Assembly (NCBI GenBank): GCA_014384675.1 | Contig: JACNFK010000038.1 | Location: 1 to 47,804, forward strand | DNA: 47,804 nucleotides | Source of the DNA: Candidatus Thiopontia autotrophica | GTDB lineage: Bacteria; Pseudomonadota; Gammaproteobacteria; GCF-002020875 | Reading direction: 5' to 3' | Part shown: one piece after another, positions 15,996 through 25,500 of the stretch | How positions within the stretch are numbered: the first letter of the stretch is position 1 | How the letters are laid out: the number at the start of each line of letters is the position of its first letter | Notes under the pieces: generated by a model | What the model was told of the DNA's origin: nothing | The model's database searches: none | Seen by the model: the letters and a program-made list of their open reading frames with translations, nothing else | Translations under genes and position numbers: made by a program

Positions 15996-17576
15996 ATGAG
16001 TCAACTCCAGGATGAGATCGGCAAACGGCGGACGTTTGCCATCATCTCACACCCCGATGCGGGTAAAACAACCATTACCGAGAAGCTGCTGCTGTTCGGA
16101 AAGCTGATTCAGCAGGCCGGTACCGTCAAGGGGCGTGGCTCTGATCGTCACGCCACCTCGGACTGGATGGAGATGGAGAAGGAGCGTGGCATCTCGGTCA
16201 CCACTTCGGTGATGCAGTTCCCTTATAAAGAGCGGATGGTAAATCTGCTCGATACCCCGGGGCATGAGGATTTCTCGGAGGATACCTATCGCACCCTGAC
16301 TGCGGTTGACTCTGCATTGATGGTGATTGATGGTGCCAAGGGTGTTGAGCCTCGCACAATCAAGCTAATGGAGGTATGCCGACTGCGTACTACCCCCATT
16401 CTCACCTTTATCAACAAGATGGATCGTGATATCCGTGACCCCATTGAGCTGCTGGATGAGGTGGAGGAGATTCTTAACATAAAGTGTGCCCCCATCAACT
16501 GGCCGATCGGTATGGGCAAAGAGTTCAAGGGGATCTATCAGCTCGACAGAGACCGCACCATTCTCTACCAGAAGGGTCAGGGCCATACCATTCAGGATGA
16601 GCAGATAATTGAGGGGCTGGACAATCCGGCACTGGATGAGGCGATCGGCAGCCTGGCTGATGATCTGCGTGAGGAGCTGGAGCTGGTGCAGGGGGCGAGC
16701 CACCCATTTGATCTGGATGAGTATCTGGCCGGGAGTCTCACCCCTGTCTACTTTGGTACTGCACTGGGCAATTTTGGGGTCAAGGAGATGCTGGATGGCT
16801 TTGTGGAGATTGCCCCCACTCCTCAATCGCGTGACACAGAGGATCGAACTGTCACTCCGGATGAGGAGAAGTTCACCGGCTTTGTCTTCAAGATCCAGGC
16901 CAATATGGATCCAAAACATCGTGACCGGATCGCCTTTATGCGGGTCTGTTCAGGAAAATTCCAGCAGGGGATGAAGCTACGCCATAGCCGCATCAACAAG
17001 GATATTGCAGTCCCCAATGCCCTCACCTTTCTGGCCGGTGACCGCTCCCACACGGATGAGGCGTGGCCGGGGGATATTATCGGGCTCCATAACCACGGCA
17101 CCATTCAGATTGGAGATAGCTTCAGTCAGGGGGAGTCACTACGTTTTACCGGCATCCCCCACTTTGCCCCGGAGCTCTTCCGTCTGGTTCGGCTCAAGGA
17201 TCCGCTAAAGAACAAACAGCTACAGAAAGGGCTGCAGCAGCTATCCGAAGAGGGGGCGACCCAGCTCTTTATGCCTCTTAATAACAACCACCTTATTCTA
17301 GGCGCTGTCGGCATACTGCAGTTTGATGTGGTTGCCCACCGACTTAAACATGAGTACAAGGTGGAGGCGATCTATGAGAATGTCTCGGTTGCAACTGCAC
17401 GCTGGGTCGAGTGCGAGGATGGGGTTGAGCTGGAGCGATTTAGAAAAAGAGCTAGTGACAACCTGGCGATTGATGGTGGCGGCAACCTCACCTATCTGGC
17501 ACCAACCAGGGTCAACCTTGATCTGACTATAGAGCGTTGGCCAGAAGTTGAGTTCCACCCAACCAGAGAGCATTAG
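15996..17576 (+). CDS. prfC: Peptide chain release factor 3
   Basis: GTPase that recycles RF1/RF2 from the ribosome after termination. The 526-residue length is typical. The G-domain motifs are [12 protein letters not shown] (G1, residues 15-26), the switch region with [22 protein letters not shown] (G3) and FINKMDRD (G4); the RF3-specific domains II-III follow, including [20 protein letters not shown]. Shortly after the FKBP gene and likely in the same transcript. Downstream lies the promoter of the first sulfur-globule-like gene. Confidence 0.98.
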   Translation: MSQLQDEIGKRRTFAIISHPDAGKTTITEKLLLFGKLIQQAGTVKGRGSDRHATSDWMEMEKERGISVTTSVMQFPYKERMVNLLDTPGHEDFSEDTYRTLTAVDSALMVIDGAKGVEPRTIKLMEVCRLRTTPILTFINKMDRDIRDPIELLDEVEEILNIKCAPINWPIGMGKEFKGIYQLDRDRTILYQKGQGHTIQDEQIIEGLDNPALDEAIGSLADDLREELELVQGASHPFDLDEYLAGSLTPVYFGTALGNFGVKEMLDGFVEIAPTPQSRDTEDRTVTPDEEKFTGFVFKIQANMDPKHRDRIAFMRVCSGKFQQGMKLRHSRINKDIAVPNALTFLAGDRSHTDEAWPGDIIGLHNHGTIQIGDSFSQGESLRFTGIPHFAPELFRLVRLKDPLKNKQLQKGLQQLSEEGATQLFMPLNNNHLILGAVGILQFDVVAHRLKHEYKVEAIYENVSVATARWVECEDGVELERFRKRASDNLAIDGGGNLTYLAPTRVNLDLTIERWPEVEFHPTREH

Positions 17577-17606
17577 TTTTATCTATATGCGGATAAATAA
17601 CTACTA

Positions 17607-17635
17607 TTTTACTATCCAAGGATTTTCTTTATAAT
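17607..17635 (+). promoter_or_regulatory. Promoter of the first sulfur-globule-like gene
   Basis: A perfect -10 TATAAT at 17630-17635 is preceded by TTTACT with 16-base spacing. It leaves a leader of about 75 bases, AT-rich, containing a small GTTG/CAAC hairpin before the AAAGGAAAA ribosome site of the gene at 17715. Assignment is by eye. Confidence 0.6.
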
Positions 17636-17714
17636 GGGCGCAAATGTTGAGGAGATACAACTCCGATTCAAAATTTTTAACCATTTTTTAATTTTAAGTT
17701 TAAAGGAAAATATC

Positions 17715-18032
17715 ATGAAAAAAATTATTGCTACTATCGCTCTTGTTGCTGTTGCTTCTAGCGCTTCTGCTTTCTTCGGTGGATCTGACGACAACCAGTC
17801 TGGTTACGGAACTGGTTCTGCTGACGGTGCTTTCGACGGAAAGGGTCGTGGTGCTGGTAAGGGAAATGCTGACGCAGAGGGTAACTTCAGCATGACTATC
17901 AACGCTTCTGGTAAGGGTTCTTCTAACATGGAAGCTGACATGGACGCTGCTGAGAATGCACGCATGAACGGTACTACTGACGTTCGCACTGAGAACACTC
18001 CTGCTTACTACGGAGCTCCTGTAGCTAAGTAA
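17715..18032 (+). CDS. Sulfur-globule-like exported Gly-rich protein, copy 1
   Basis: A 105-residue exported protein. Residues 1-19 form a signal peptide ending SSASA; the mature part is FFGGSDDNQSGYG, GSADGAFDGKGRGAGKG, then FSMTINASGKG, and ends YYGAPVAK. The DGxFDxxxRGxGxG and FSMxxxxSGxG patterns resemble sulfur-globule family proteins of purple sulfur and symbiotic sulfur bacteria, which coat periplasmic sulfur. Codons are strongly biased to GCT, GGT, GAC, ATC and CGT, unlike most neighbours, indicating very high expression. No cysteine is present. A strong terminator follows. The next gene is a near-identical paralogue. Family assignment rests on motif resemblance. Confidence 0.7.
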   Translation: MKKIIATIALVAVASSASAFFGGSDDNQSGYGTGSADGAFDGKGRGAGKGNADAEGNFSMTINASGKGSSNMEADMDAAENARMNGTTDVRTENTPAYYGAPVAK

Positions 18033-18047
18033 GAAGAGTACTCTTCG

Positions 18048-18090
18048 TATAAAAAAACCCCGTACATTTATGTATGGGGTTTTTTTTGTT
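18048..18090 (+). terminator. Intrinsic terminator after sulfur-globule-like copy 1
   Basis: AAAAACCCCGTACAT, a short loop and ATGTATGGGGTTTTTTTT make a hairpin with A- and T-tracts. A small GAAGAGTACTCTTC palindrome precedes it. Confidence 0.88.
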
Positions 18091-18322
18091 TAAAAGATAA
18101 TAAAGATCTATATTATATAAACACTGCATATTTATCAGATAGTTATCCTGCGCACAAAACGACCTATCGTCATAAGTATTTTTATTGACTTATAAATTAT
18201 TGCTTCTGTATTATTCAATAACTTTCTTATATACTTGCAGACAGTTGTTAAGGGGAGTTCCTCCGAGACAGAATTTTTATAGAAGGCCAGCCTGGTTGGC
18301 CAATTTTTGAAAGGAAAATATC
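18091..18322 (+). promoter_or_regulatory. Leader and presumed promoter region of sulfur-globule-like copy 2
   Basis: This AT-rich stretch holds no open frame. Near its end GGCCAGCCTGGTTGGCC (18285-18301) forms a compact stem-loop followed by AATTTTTG and the AAAGGAAAATATC ribosome site. The hairpin could stabilise the message or act as an attenuator. The -10/-35 are not convincing by eye; TTATAT at about 18228 is a candidate -10. Confidence 0.4.
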
Positions 18323-18646
18323 ATGAAAAAGATTATTGCTACTATCGCTCTTGTTGCTGTTGCTTCTAGCGCTTCTGCTTTCTTCGGTGGATCTGACGAC
18401 AACCAGTCTGGTTACGGAACTGGTTCTGCTGACGGTGCTTTCGACGGAAAGGGTCGTGGTGCTGGTAAGGGAAATGCTGACGCAGAGGGTAACTTCAGCA
18501 TGACTATCAACGCTTCTGGTAAGGGTTCTTCTAACATGGAAGCTGACATGGACGCTGCTGAGAATGCACGTTTCAAGGGTGACTCTGATGTTCGCACAGA
18601 GAGCCGTCCTTACTACTACGCTCCTGTAGCTCCTGCTGCACAGTAA
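18323..18646 (+). CDS. Sulfur-globule-like exported Gly-rich protein, copy 2
   Basis: A 107-residue paralogue of the preceding gene. From the ribosome site through residue 83 the DNA is identical except for one base (AAA/AAG in codon 3), then both DNA and protein diverge: RFKGDSDVRTESRPYYYAPVAPAAQ replaces RMNGTTDVRTENTPAYYGAPVAK. The same signal peptide, Gly/Asp repeats and highly biased codons are present. Its own leader and terminator mean it can be controlled separately. The pair fits sulfur-globule envelope genes, which often occur as paralogue sets, beside the dsr and nar functions in this window. Confidence 0.7.
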   Translation: MKKIIATIALVAVASSASAFFGGSDDNQSGYGTGSADGAFDGKGRGAGKGNADAEGNFSMTINASGKGSSNMEADMDAAENARFKGDSDVRTESRPYYYAPVAPAAQ

Positions 18647-18668
18647 GACACAGTTTTACTGAGTTTAG

Positions 18669-18708
18669 TAAAAACCCTGTACGATCTGATCGTACAGGGT
18701 TTTTTTAT
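18669..18708 (+). terminator. Intrinsic terminator after sulfur-globule-like copy 2
   Basis: AAAAACCCTGTACGATC, loop, GATCGTACAGGGTTTTTTT: a long perfect stem with a U-tract. Confidence 0.9.
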
Positions 18709-18784
18709 CGATTATTTTTTTGCCCGTTATGAGTATTACGGGTAGCGATTTCACAGATAATCTCGTAGAATTGCGCGCACATCT

Positions 18785-18876
18785 GGAGAGGTGACAGAGC
18801 TGGTTGAATGTACCGGTCTTGAAAACCGGCGTAGGTTAATAGCCTACCCAGGGTTCGAATCCCTGCCTCTCCGCCA
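18785..18876 (+). tRNA. tRNA-Ser (anticodon TGA)
   Basis: Acceptor GGAGAGG pairs with CCTCTCC; the anticodon loop TCTTGAAAA gives TGA; a long variable arm (GTAGGTTAATAGCCTAC) marks a class II serine tRNA; GGTTCGAATCC is the T arm and GCCA ends the gene with CCA encoded. Confidence 0.97.
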
Positions 18877-18926
18877 ATTGATCTTATTTTTCATTTAGTT
18901 ACAGAATAAAATAGTTTTTACCCAAC

Positions 18927-18963
18927 AAAAAGCCCATCATATGAAATATGGTGGGCTGTTTTT
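18927..18963 (+). terminator. Intrinsic terminator after tRNA-Ser
   Basis: AAAAAGCCCATCATAT, GAA loop, ATATGGTGGGCT followed by GTTTTT; a GC-rich stem with U-tract. Confidence 0.8.
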
Positions 18964-19229
18964 ATGGCGCCCGAAAACTCTATTATATAGTTACGGGCTA
19001 TTGTTAAATCACCTCTACTCCATCTCTCTCTGAATTTTCACAAACACGCCTCAATCGAATTGCCGCGTCACTGAATACAAGACCAAGAAAATGTCTCGAT
19101 CTCCAGGCCCCGCTAGAGGTTTATGAGAAGATCGTGGCAGTTTTGTCTTCTACTGTATCTCGGCCCCCGAACTGCCGGATCTTCTGAACCGTTTTGAGAA
19201 GTGGGTTACAGAGAGCTGAGACAGTCTCT
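18964..19229. other. Intergenic stretch without a supported gene
   Basis: About 265 bases between the tRNA-Ser terminator and the DsrC-like gene. Short plus-strand pieces such as QAPLEVYEKIVAVLSS followed by a frame change suggest, at most, a decayed remnant. No start, domain, hairpin or repeat is convincing, and no clear terminator for the nar operon is visible. Confidence 0.4.
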
Positions 19230-19607
19230 CTAGTGCTCACCTTTGGTTTTACGTATCCCGGCAATTCGATTCCCCTGCTTTTGGGGGCCACCCATGGGAA
19301 AAAGGTCATGAAGATAACGATTATTTCCATGCTCCTTGCCCCACACCTTGGCAAAGTGCTTAATCATTTTTCTCACCTCAATCTGCACCCCATGCTCGTC
19401 ATAGTGGTCTCGAATCAAGTTAATAACATCCCAGTGCTCATCGGTTAACGCCTCAATCCCCTCCTTCTTCGCCTGAGCAGTCGCAAACCCCTCTGACCAC
19501 TGATCAAGATCCTGGATATACCCCTCCTGGTCCGTTGCAATCTCCTTACCATCCACGTTGACATACTCAACCCGAATTGCTGTTGGATTTGTGTTCATTG
19601 CCATCAT
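19230..19607 (-). CDS. DsrC/TusE-family protein lacking both conserved cysteines
   Basis: About 125 residues, aligning along its whole length with DsrC: VNGKEI-type N-terminus (VDGKEIATDQEGYIQDLDQW), LTDEHWDVINLIRDHYDEHG and GNNRYLHDLFP. In DsrC the flexible C-terminal arm carries two Cys (KQACKIGG and PTGC); here the equivalents are KQGNRIAG and TKGEH, so both are replaced, by Asn and Glu. It therefore cannot form the DsrC trisulfide or intramolecular disulfide. Family members without these cysteines have been proposed to be regulatory (RspA type). It lies about 105 bases after narI on the same strand, suggesting a link with nitrate respiration. The ATG at 19607 is chosen for an AGGG upstream; ATGs at 19604 and 19598 are alternatives. 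Confidence 0.85.
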   Translation of the reverse strand: MMAMNTNPTAIRVEYVNVDGKEIATDQEGYIQDLDQWSEGFATAQAKKEGIEALTDEHWDVINLIRDHYDEHGVQIEVRKMIKHFAKVWGKEHGNNRYLHDLFPMGGPQKQGNRIAGIRKTKGEH

Positions 19608-19714
19608 TAATACCCTATTTTTTCTCAAAAAAAAGCTGGGGGTGCAGATTAATCAGCACATCCCCCAGCCCACAGAACTATTACAACACCACCGTATCAA
19701 GATAGATACAGATC

Positions 19715-20407
19715 CTAGTTCATCATCACTTTTTTGGCCCGAACGATCTGGTAAGCACGTCCCAGATAGGTGAGTGGAACACTCCAGACGTGAACCAAAC
19801 GAGTAAATGGGAAGACCAGGAATATTGTCATACCAAAGAACATATGGATCTTGTAGGCACCCGATACACCGGCAATCAGACTAGGATCAACGCTCAATGT
19901 TGCAATGCTCTTCACATAATCCGCAAGAACCAGCATCGTCGTCACATCCCCCTCAGCAGCATGGTGCAGTGAACCAGGAATGGTATTCAACCCCAGCGCA
20001 GCCGTTGCCAACAGCCAGATGATAACGAAGTTATCCCGTTTACGGCTTACTGCCTTCACTCTCGCATTGGTCATACGACGATTAACCAGTATTGCCGCAC
20101 CCACAAGCGCCATTCCACCAAACAGAGCACCCGCATAAATCGCAATGTACTGATGTTGCACATCGGTAGCAACCATCTGCCACCAACTATGGGGTAGCAA
20201 CATACCCGCTGCATGTCCAAAGAAGATCCCCAGGATCCCCACATGAAACAGGTTACTCCCCAACCACATCCCTTTATTGCTCAGTAACTGACTGGAATCC
20301 GCTTTCCAGGTGTACTGCTCACGATCAAAACGTATCCAACTGCCCAGAATAAAGACTGTTCCAGCCAGATAGGGATAAACACCAAAAATAAAATCATGTA
20401 ATGTCAT
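19715..20407 (-). CDS. narI: Respiratory nitrate reductase gamma subunit (cytochrome b)
   Basis: Di-haem b membrane subunit that oxidises quinol on the periplasmic side and passes electrons to NarH. The 230-residue length is standard. Five hydrophobic helices can be traced (first YPYLAGTVFILGSWIRF, last MFFGMTIFLVFPFTRLVHVW), with histidines in the second helix (FHVGILGIFFGHAAG) and last helix (FTRLVHVW) suited to bind the two haems. It starts 12 bases after the narJ stop. Confidence 0.96.
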   Translation of the reverse strand: MTLHDFIFGVYPYLAGTVFILGSWIRFDREQYTWKADSSQLLSNKGMWLGSNLFHVGILGIFFGHAAGMLLPHSWWQMVATDVQHQYIAIYAGALFGGMALVGAAILVNRRMTNARVKAVSRKRDNFVIIWLLATAALGLNTIPGSLHHAAEGDVTTMLVLADYVKSIATLSVDPSLIAGVSGAYKIHMFFGMTIFLVFPFTRLVHVWSVPLTYLGRAYQIVRAKKVMMN

Positions 20408-20418
20408 TTCCTGCTCCT

Positions 20419-20934
20419 TTAAGCGGCTTTAACCAATTGACCACGGTTCTCGACCATACGAACCAACTTTGCATACGGGCTGTCGGCCTTCTCCAGATTA
20501 TCTGCGAGGATCGCAAGGATCTTCCCAACGTCTGCCAGGAAGAAGCGGCACTCATCCTCTCCCAGTGTGGAGACATACTCCAACAACAGAGGCAGATAAT
20601 CAGGAATCTCCCCATCCTTCATCTCAAGACCGTTGGCCTTGAAATGCTCGGTCAGGTCGATCAATGCCGGACCACGATCACGACTGTCACCATGAATATG
20701 GTGGGTCATATGAAGATCATGCTCAGGAACCATATCAAAGGTCTGTACATAGACCTGCTGGATTCCAGTCAAGTCATGAAGCTGTAGCCAGCTGATAAAC
20801 TCACGTAGCGCCTTACCCTCACTTCTGTTGATCTCAGAGTCACTATCGATCACCTCCGTGATCTCCGATAGATGATTCATCAGCTCAGGCGTTGGATAAT
20901 CCAACAAGCGAGCCAGTACTGTATAAAGTTTCAT
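20419..20934 (-). CDS. narJ: Nitrate reductase assembly chaperone
   Basis: Cytoplasmic chaperone of the NarJ/DmsD family needed for molybdenum-cofactor insertion and membrane attachment of NarGH; not part of the final enzyme. At 171 residues it is shorter than E. coli NarJ (about 236) but has the family core: LLDYPTPELMNHL, the QQVYVQTFDMVPEHDLHMTHH segment near residues 58-80 and YLPLLLEYVSTL. Placed between narH and narI as in other narGHJI operons, 15 bases after narH. Confidence 0.94.
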   Translation of the reverse strand: MKLYTVLARLLDYPTPELMNHLSEITEVIDSDSEINRSEGKALREFISWLQLHDLTGIQQVYVQTFDMVPEHDLHMTHHIHGDSRDRGPALIDLTEHFKANGLEMKDGEIPDYLPLLLEYVSTLGEDECRFFLADVGKILAILADNLEKADSPYAKLVRMVENRGQLVKAA

Positions 20935-20949
20935 CTCTAACTCTCCTTA

Positions 20950-22512
20950 TTAAGATTTTCTGCTTTTGGGTGGAGCCACGATAGCCATCGGGGTGACCGT
21001 CTTCTTGCGAGGAACCGGGAACAGAGAGAGTCCTCGTCCAGAATCTTCGCCCTGCCCACTGGTGTTACCACCAGAGAAACCATTCTGCCCCTGGAACCCG
21101 TAAGGGTCATCAAGACGTAGCTCCTCATGAGAGGTCGGAATCACAAAGCGATCTTCATAGTTGGCAATACCAAGATATTGGTACATCTCCTCTGCCTGCT
21201 CAACCGTGAGACCCGCAGTCTTCAATGCATCCGCCCCTTCACCATCCTCAACCGCCTTCATACGCTGATGGCTACGCATCGCCAATAGACGACGGATCGC
21301 ATCGGTAACCGGCTTCTCATCCCCTGCCGTCAACAGATTGGCAAGGAACTTGGTTGGGAATCGCAGTGCATCCACCGTTGGAATCACACCATCGGCCTCA
21401 GTTGGCAGGTTACCCTGGTCAATCTGTCCCTGTACTGGCGACATTGGGGGCACATACCACATGCTAGGCAGGGTGCGATACTCTGGATGGAGCGGGAAGG
21501 CGATCTTCCAATCCACCGCCATCTTGTAGACAGGTGAGTTTTGCGCCGCATCAATCCAGGATTGAGGTATACCATCTGCCAATGCCTGCTTAATCACCTC
21601 TGGATCGTTTGGATCCATAAAGGTGTTCAGGTGATCCTGATAAAGATCGGTCTCTACTGGGGTACCGGCTGCATCACTAATGCGATCTGCATCATAGAGC
21701 ATCACACCCATATAACGGATACGACCTACACAAGACTCCGCACAGGCCGTCGGCATGCCAGACTCAATGCGAGGATAACAGAGGATACACTTCTCTGATT
21801 TACCCGACTCCCAGTTGTAGTAGATCTTCTTGTAGGGGCATGCACTCACGCACATGCGCCAGCCACGACAACGATCCTGATCCACCAGAACCACCCCATC
21901 CTCATCACGCTTATAGAGCGCGCCGGATGGGCAGCTGGCCACACAGGCCGGGTTCAGACAGTGGTTACAGAGGCGAGGCAGATACATGTGGAATGTATTC
22001 TCAAACTCTGAATACATCTGCTTCTGAATCCCCTCGAAGTTCTTATCCTGTGAACGCTTCTCGAACTCACCCGCCAGATCATCCTCCCAGTTCGGTCCCC
22101 AAGTAATCTTGTCCATGGTCTCACCGGTAATCTGGGAGAGTGGACGCGCTGTAGGCGCCGCCTCAGAGAGAGGTTTGTTCTGCAGTTTGGGGTAGTCATA
22201 GTCGAATGGCTCGTAGTAGTCATCCACCTCTGGCATGTCCGGGTTGGCAAAGATGTTCAGCAGTTTGCTGGCACGACCACCGGCCTTCAGCTCCAGCTTG
22301 CCATTCTTGTTGACCCAACCACCTCGCCATCTCTCCTGGTCTTCCCACATCTTGGGGTAACCAATACCGGGTTTAGACTCGACGTTATTGAACCAGGCGT
22401 ACTCAACCCCTTTACGGTTCGTCCAGATGTTCTTACAAGTTACTGAACAGGTATGACAACCAATACACTTGTCGAGGTTCAGTACCATTGCAATTTGTGC
22501 ACGTATTTTCAT
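20950..22512 (-). CDS. narH: Respiratory nitrate reductase beta subunit
   Basis: Iron-sulfur subunit carrying electrons from NarI to NarG at the cytoplasmic face. Four cysteine clusters are visible in 520 residues: CIGCHTCSVTC at residues 16-26, CNHCLNPACVASCPSG, CRGWRMCVSACPYKK and CILCYPRIESGMPTACAESC. The Trp in CRGWRMC replaces a Cys, as required for the 3Fe-4S centre of NarH. The order, spacing and N-terminal MKIRAQIAMVLNLDKC match the family. AGGAGAATAAA precedes the ATG. Confidence 0.98.
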   Translation of the reverse strand: MKIRAQIAMVLNLDKCIGCHTCSVTCKNIWTNRKGVEYAWFNNVESKPGIGYPKMWEDQERWRGGWVNKNGKLELKAGGRASKLLNIFANPDMPEVDDYYEPFDYDYPKLQNKPLSEAAPTARPLSQITGETMDKITWGPNWEDDLAGEFEKRSQDKNFEGIQKQMYSEFENTFHMYLPRLCNHCLNPACVASCPSGALYKRDEDGVVLVDQDRCRGWRMCVSACPYKKIYYNWESGKSEKCILCYPRIESGMPTACAESCVGRIRYMGVMLYDADRISDAAGTPVETDLYQDHLNTFMDPNDPEVIKQALADGIPQSWIDAAQNSPVYKMAVDWKIAFPLHPEYRTLPSMWYVPPMSPVQGQIDQGNLPTEADGVIPTVDALRFPTKFLANLLTAGDEKPVTDAIRRLLAMRSHQRMKAVEDGEGADALKTAGLTVEQAEEMYQYLGIANYEDRFVIPTSHEELRLDDPYGFQGQNGFSGGNTSGQGEDSGRGLSLFPVPRKKTVTPMAIVAPPKSRKS

Positions 22513-22549
22513 GTTTTATTCTCCTATTGTGCTGACGATACTGACGCGA

Positions 22550-25500
22550 TTAGTTATTGATGCCTGGAGGGTTTTTCTTCGCCTCCCGCTCTGGCGTCAA
22601 CGGACGCTCTAACCAATCCACATCCTGATCCTCGATCTTATGGACAATGACATGTTCATCACGATTCGAACCCACCGTACCGTAGTAGTTGAATGCATAA
22701 GATAGCTGTGCATAACCACCAATCATATGGGTGGGTTTGGGTACCGTACGGGTCACACTATTGAGAATTCCGCCACGTTTTCCTGTGGTATTGGAACCAG
22801 GAACGTTAACGTTCTTCTCCTGAGCGTGATACATGATGGCCATTCCATTAGGAACACGTTGTGAGACCACAACACGAGCAACGGTTGCACCGTTGTCATT
22901 CACCGCCTCAACCCAATCGTTATCCTTGAGCCCAATCGACCGTGCATCCTCCTCAGAGACCCAGAAGTAAGGGCCGCCGCGGAACAGGGTCAACATTCTC
23001 AGGTTATCCTGATAGGTGGAGTGAATGCCCCACTTGGAGTGTGGCGTAATCCAGTTCAGCACCAGATGAGGTTTACCCTTGACCGCTTCAGGCACATTCT
23101 TGTGCGCCTGCAGATCCACTGCCGGTTTGAAGGCACAGAACCCCTCACCAAAGTCGAGCATCCACTCATGATCCTGATAGAACTGGGCACGCCCAGTCAG
23201 CGTACGTAGAGGGATATGCTCATGCAGGTTGGTGTAACAGGCATTGTAGCTGACCTCTTCCGACTCAATACCAGACCAGGTGGGCGCGGTAATAATCTTG
23301 CGTGGCTGAGCCACAATGTCATGATAGGTGATCTTCTCATCCTGACGCCCTCTGTAGAGATGGCTATGGTCCACACCGGTCTTCTTAGACTGGGCACTCC
23401 ACGATTTATGCGCCACCTCACCATTGGTCTCTGGTGCCATCCGCATCACTGCATCACAGACATGAACATCCTCGGAGAGTGAAGGCATCCCCTTACTGAT
23501 CCCCTCCTCTTTGATTACACCATTGAGAGAGGCGAGCTCTTCCAGCTCCTTATCGGTATTCCAGTCTATCCCCTTGATGGTATTACCCAACTTGTTCATC
23601 AGGGGTCCAAGCGCAATGTACTTGGCATAGGTGTTGGGATAGTCACGCTCCACCACCTTGAAGATCGGTGCGGTCTTGCCCGGAATCAGATCACAATCAC
23701 CCTTCTTCCAGTCCTTGACCTCACCAAACGGTTGCGCCAGGGCCATTGGGGTATCGTGTTGCATTGGCAGTGCGACCACATCCTTCTGGGTACCGAGATG
23801 GGTCTCCGCCAGTTCAGAGAACTTCTTGGCAATGGTTTTAAAGATCTGCCAGTCTGATTTAGACTCCCATGCAGGATCCACCGCCTTACCCAGTGGGTGG
23901 ATGAAGGGGTGCATATCTGTGGTGTTCAGATCCGCCTTCTCATACCAGGTCGCTGTTGGCAGAACCATGTCGGAGTAGGCACCAGTAGAGTTGAGGCGGA
24001 AGTTGATATCCACCATCAGATCCAGTTTTCCGGTTGGAGACTTCTCTCTCCACTTGATCTCCTGACAGGCAGCACCCTCAGTACCCTCACTCATGACACC
24101 ATTCTGTGCGCCGAGCAGGTGCTTGAGGAAGTACTCATGCCCCTTGGAGGAGCAACCAATCAGGTTGGAACGCCATACAAACAGGTTACGTGGATGATTC
24201 TCTTCCGCATCGATATCCTCGTAGGCGAAGTTGATCTCACCCGCCTTCAGCTTCTCAGCCAGATAGCTGGATACACCCGCCTCATCGGTTGCGCCGGCTG
24301 CCTCTGCCTCCTTGACGATCTCAATCGGATTCTTGTCAAAGTGCGGCATGGATGGGGTCCATCCAAGACGCTGTGCGACCACATTGTAGTCACCCAGCTG
24401 GTAACCCTTATAACGACCCTTTGCGGTAGAAGCTAACAATCCATCGGCCTCAACCCGCTCATAACGCCATTGATCGGTATGGAAATACCAGTAGGTGGTC
24501 GAGGCGGTATGGCGCGGTGGGCGGTGCCAATCCAGACCAAAGGCAATCGGTGCCCAACCCGCCTGTGGACGGAGTTTCTCCTGACCCACATAGTGTGCCC
24601 AACCACCACCAGACTGACCCACGCAACCACAGATGTGGAGCAGGTTCATGATCCCGCGATAGTTCATATCGTTGTGGTACCAGTGGTTGATTGCTGCACC
24701 CAGAATCACCATCGATTTACCACGGGTCTTCGAGGCGTTGTCGGCAAACTCACGACCGGTACGCTCCAGATCCGCAGCAGGCACGCCAGTTACCTTGGCC
24801 GCCCATGCAGGAGTATAAGGTACAGACTCATCAGAGTAATCTTTTGCCAGGTTATCACCCAGACCACGATCAATACCGTACTGAGCAACCTGCAGATCAA
24901 ACACGGAGGTGACATAGACCTCTTCACCCGAGGCCAATTTCAGCTTGCGTGCCGGGATATTGCGAACCAGGCTGTCGCCATCTTCCGGAGTAAAGTGTGG
25001 GAAGGTAACCTCAACCACATCATCCTTGCTATCGATACAGCTCAACTCAGCCTCGGTCTCTCTGCCGTGGGCCTGTTCAAGAATGTTCCACTTACCCTCT
25101 TCACCCCAACGGAATCCTACAGAACCGTTCGGCGCAACAAAGGCGTTGCTCTTCTTGTCAAAAACAATGGTCTTCCACTCCGGGTTGTTGGACTCGCCCA
25201 TGTTGTTGTCAAAGTCAGAGGCGCGTAGGAAACGTCCGGTAACCAGCCTGTCGCCCTGCTTCTCCAGAATGACCTGCATCGGGAAGTCGGTAAAGCTACG
25301 TGCATACTCTGTAAAGTATGGATCCTGCTGATTGATATGGAACTCTTTCAGTGCCACATGGCCCATCGCCAGGAATGCAGCAGAGTCTGTACCCTGCTTG
25401 ACCGGCATCCAGAGGTCGGCAAACTTCACATACTCTGCATAGTCCGGCGCCATCGACACAATCTTGGTACCGTTGTAACGGGACTCCACCGCAAAGTGGG

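Noticed and set aside
18980-19230. Possible decayed gene (piece QAPLEVYEKIVAVLSS then a frame change)
   Set aside because: Too short and without any family signature; cannot be told from chance open frames.
24470-25228. 252-codon plus-strand open frame inside narG
   Set aside because: Antisense to conserved narG sequence; no recognisable domain.
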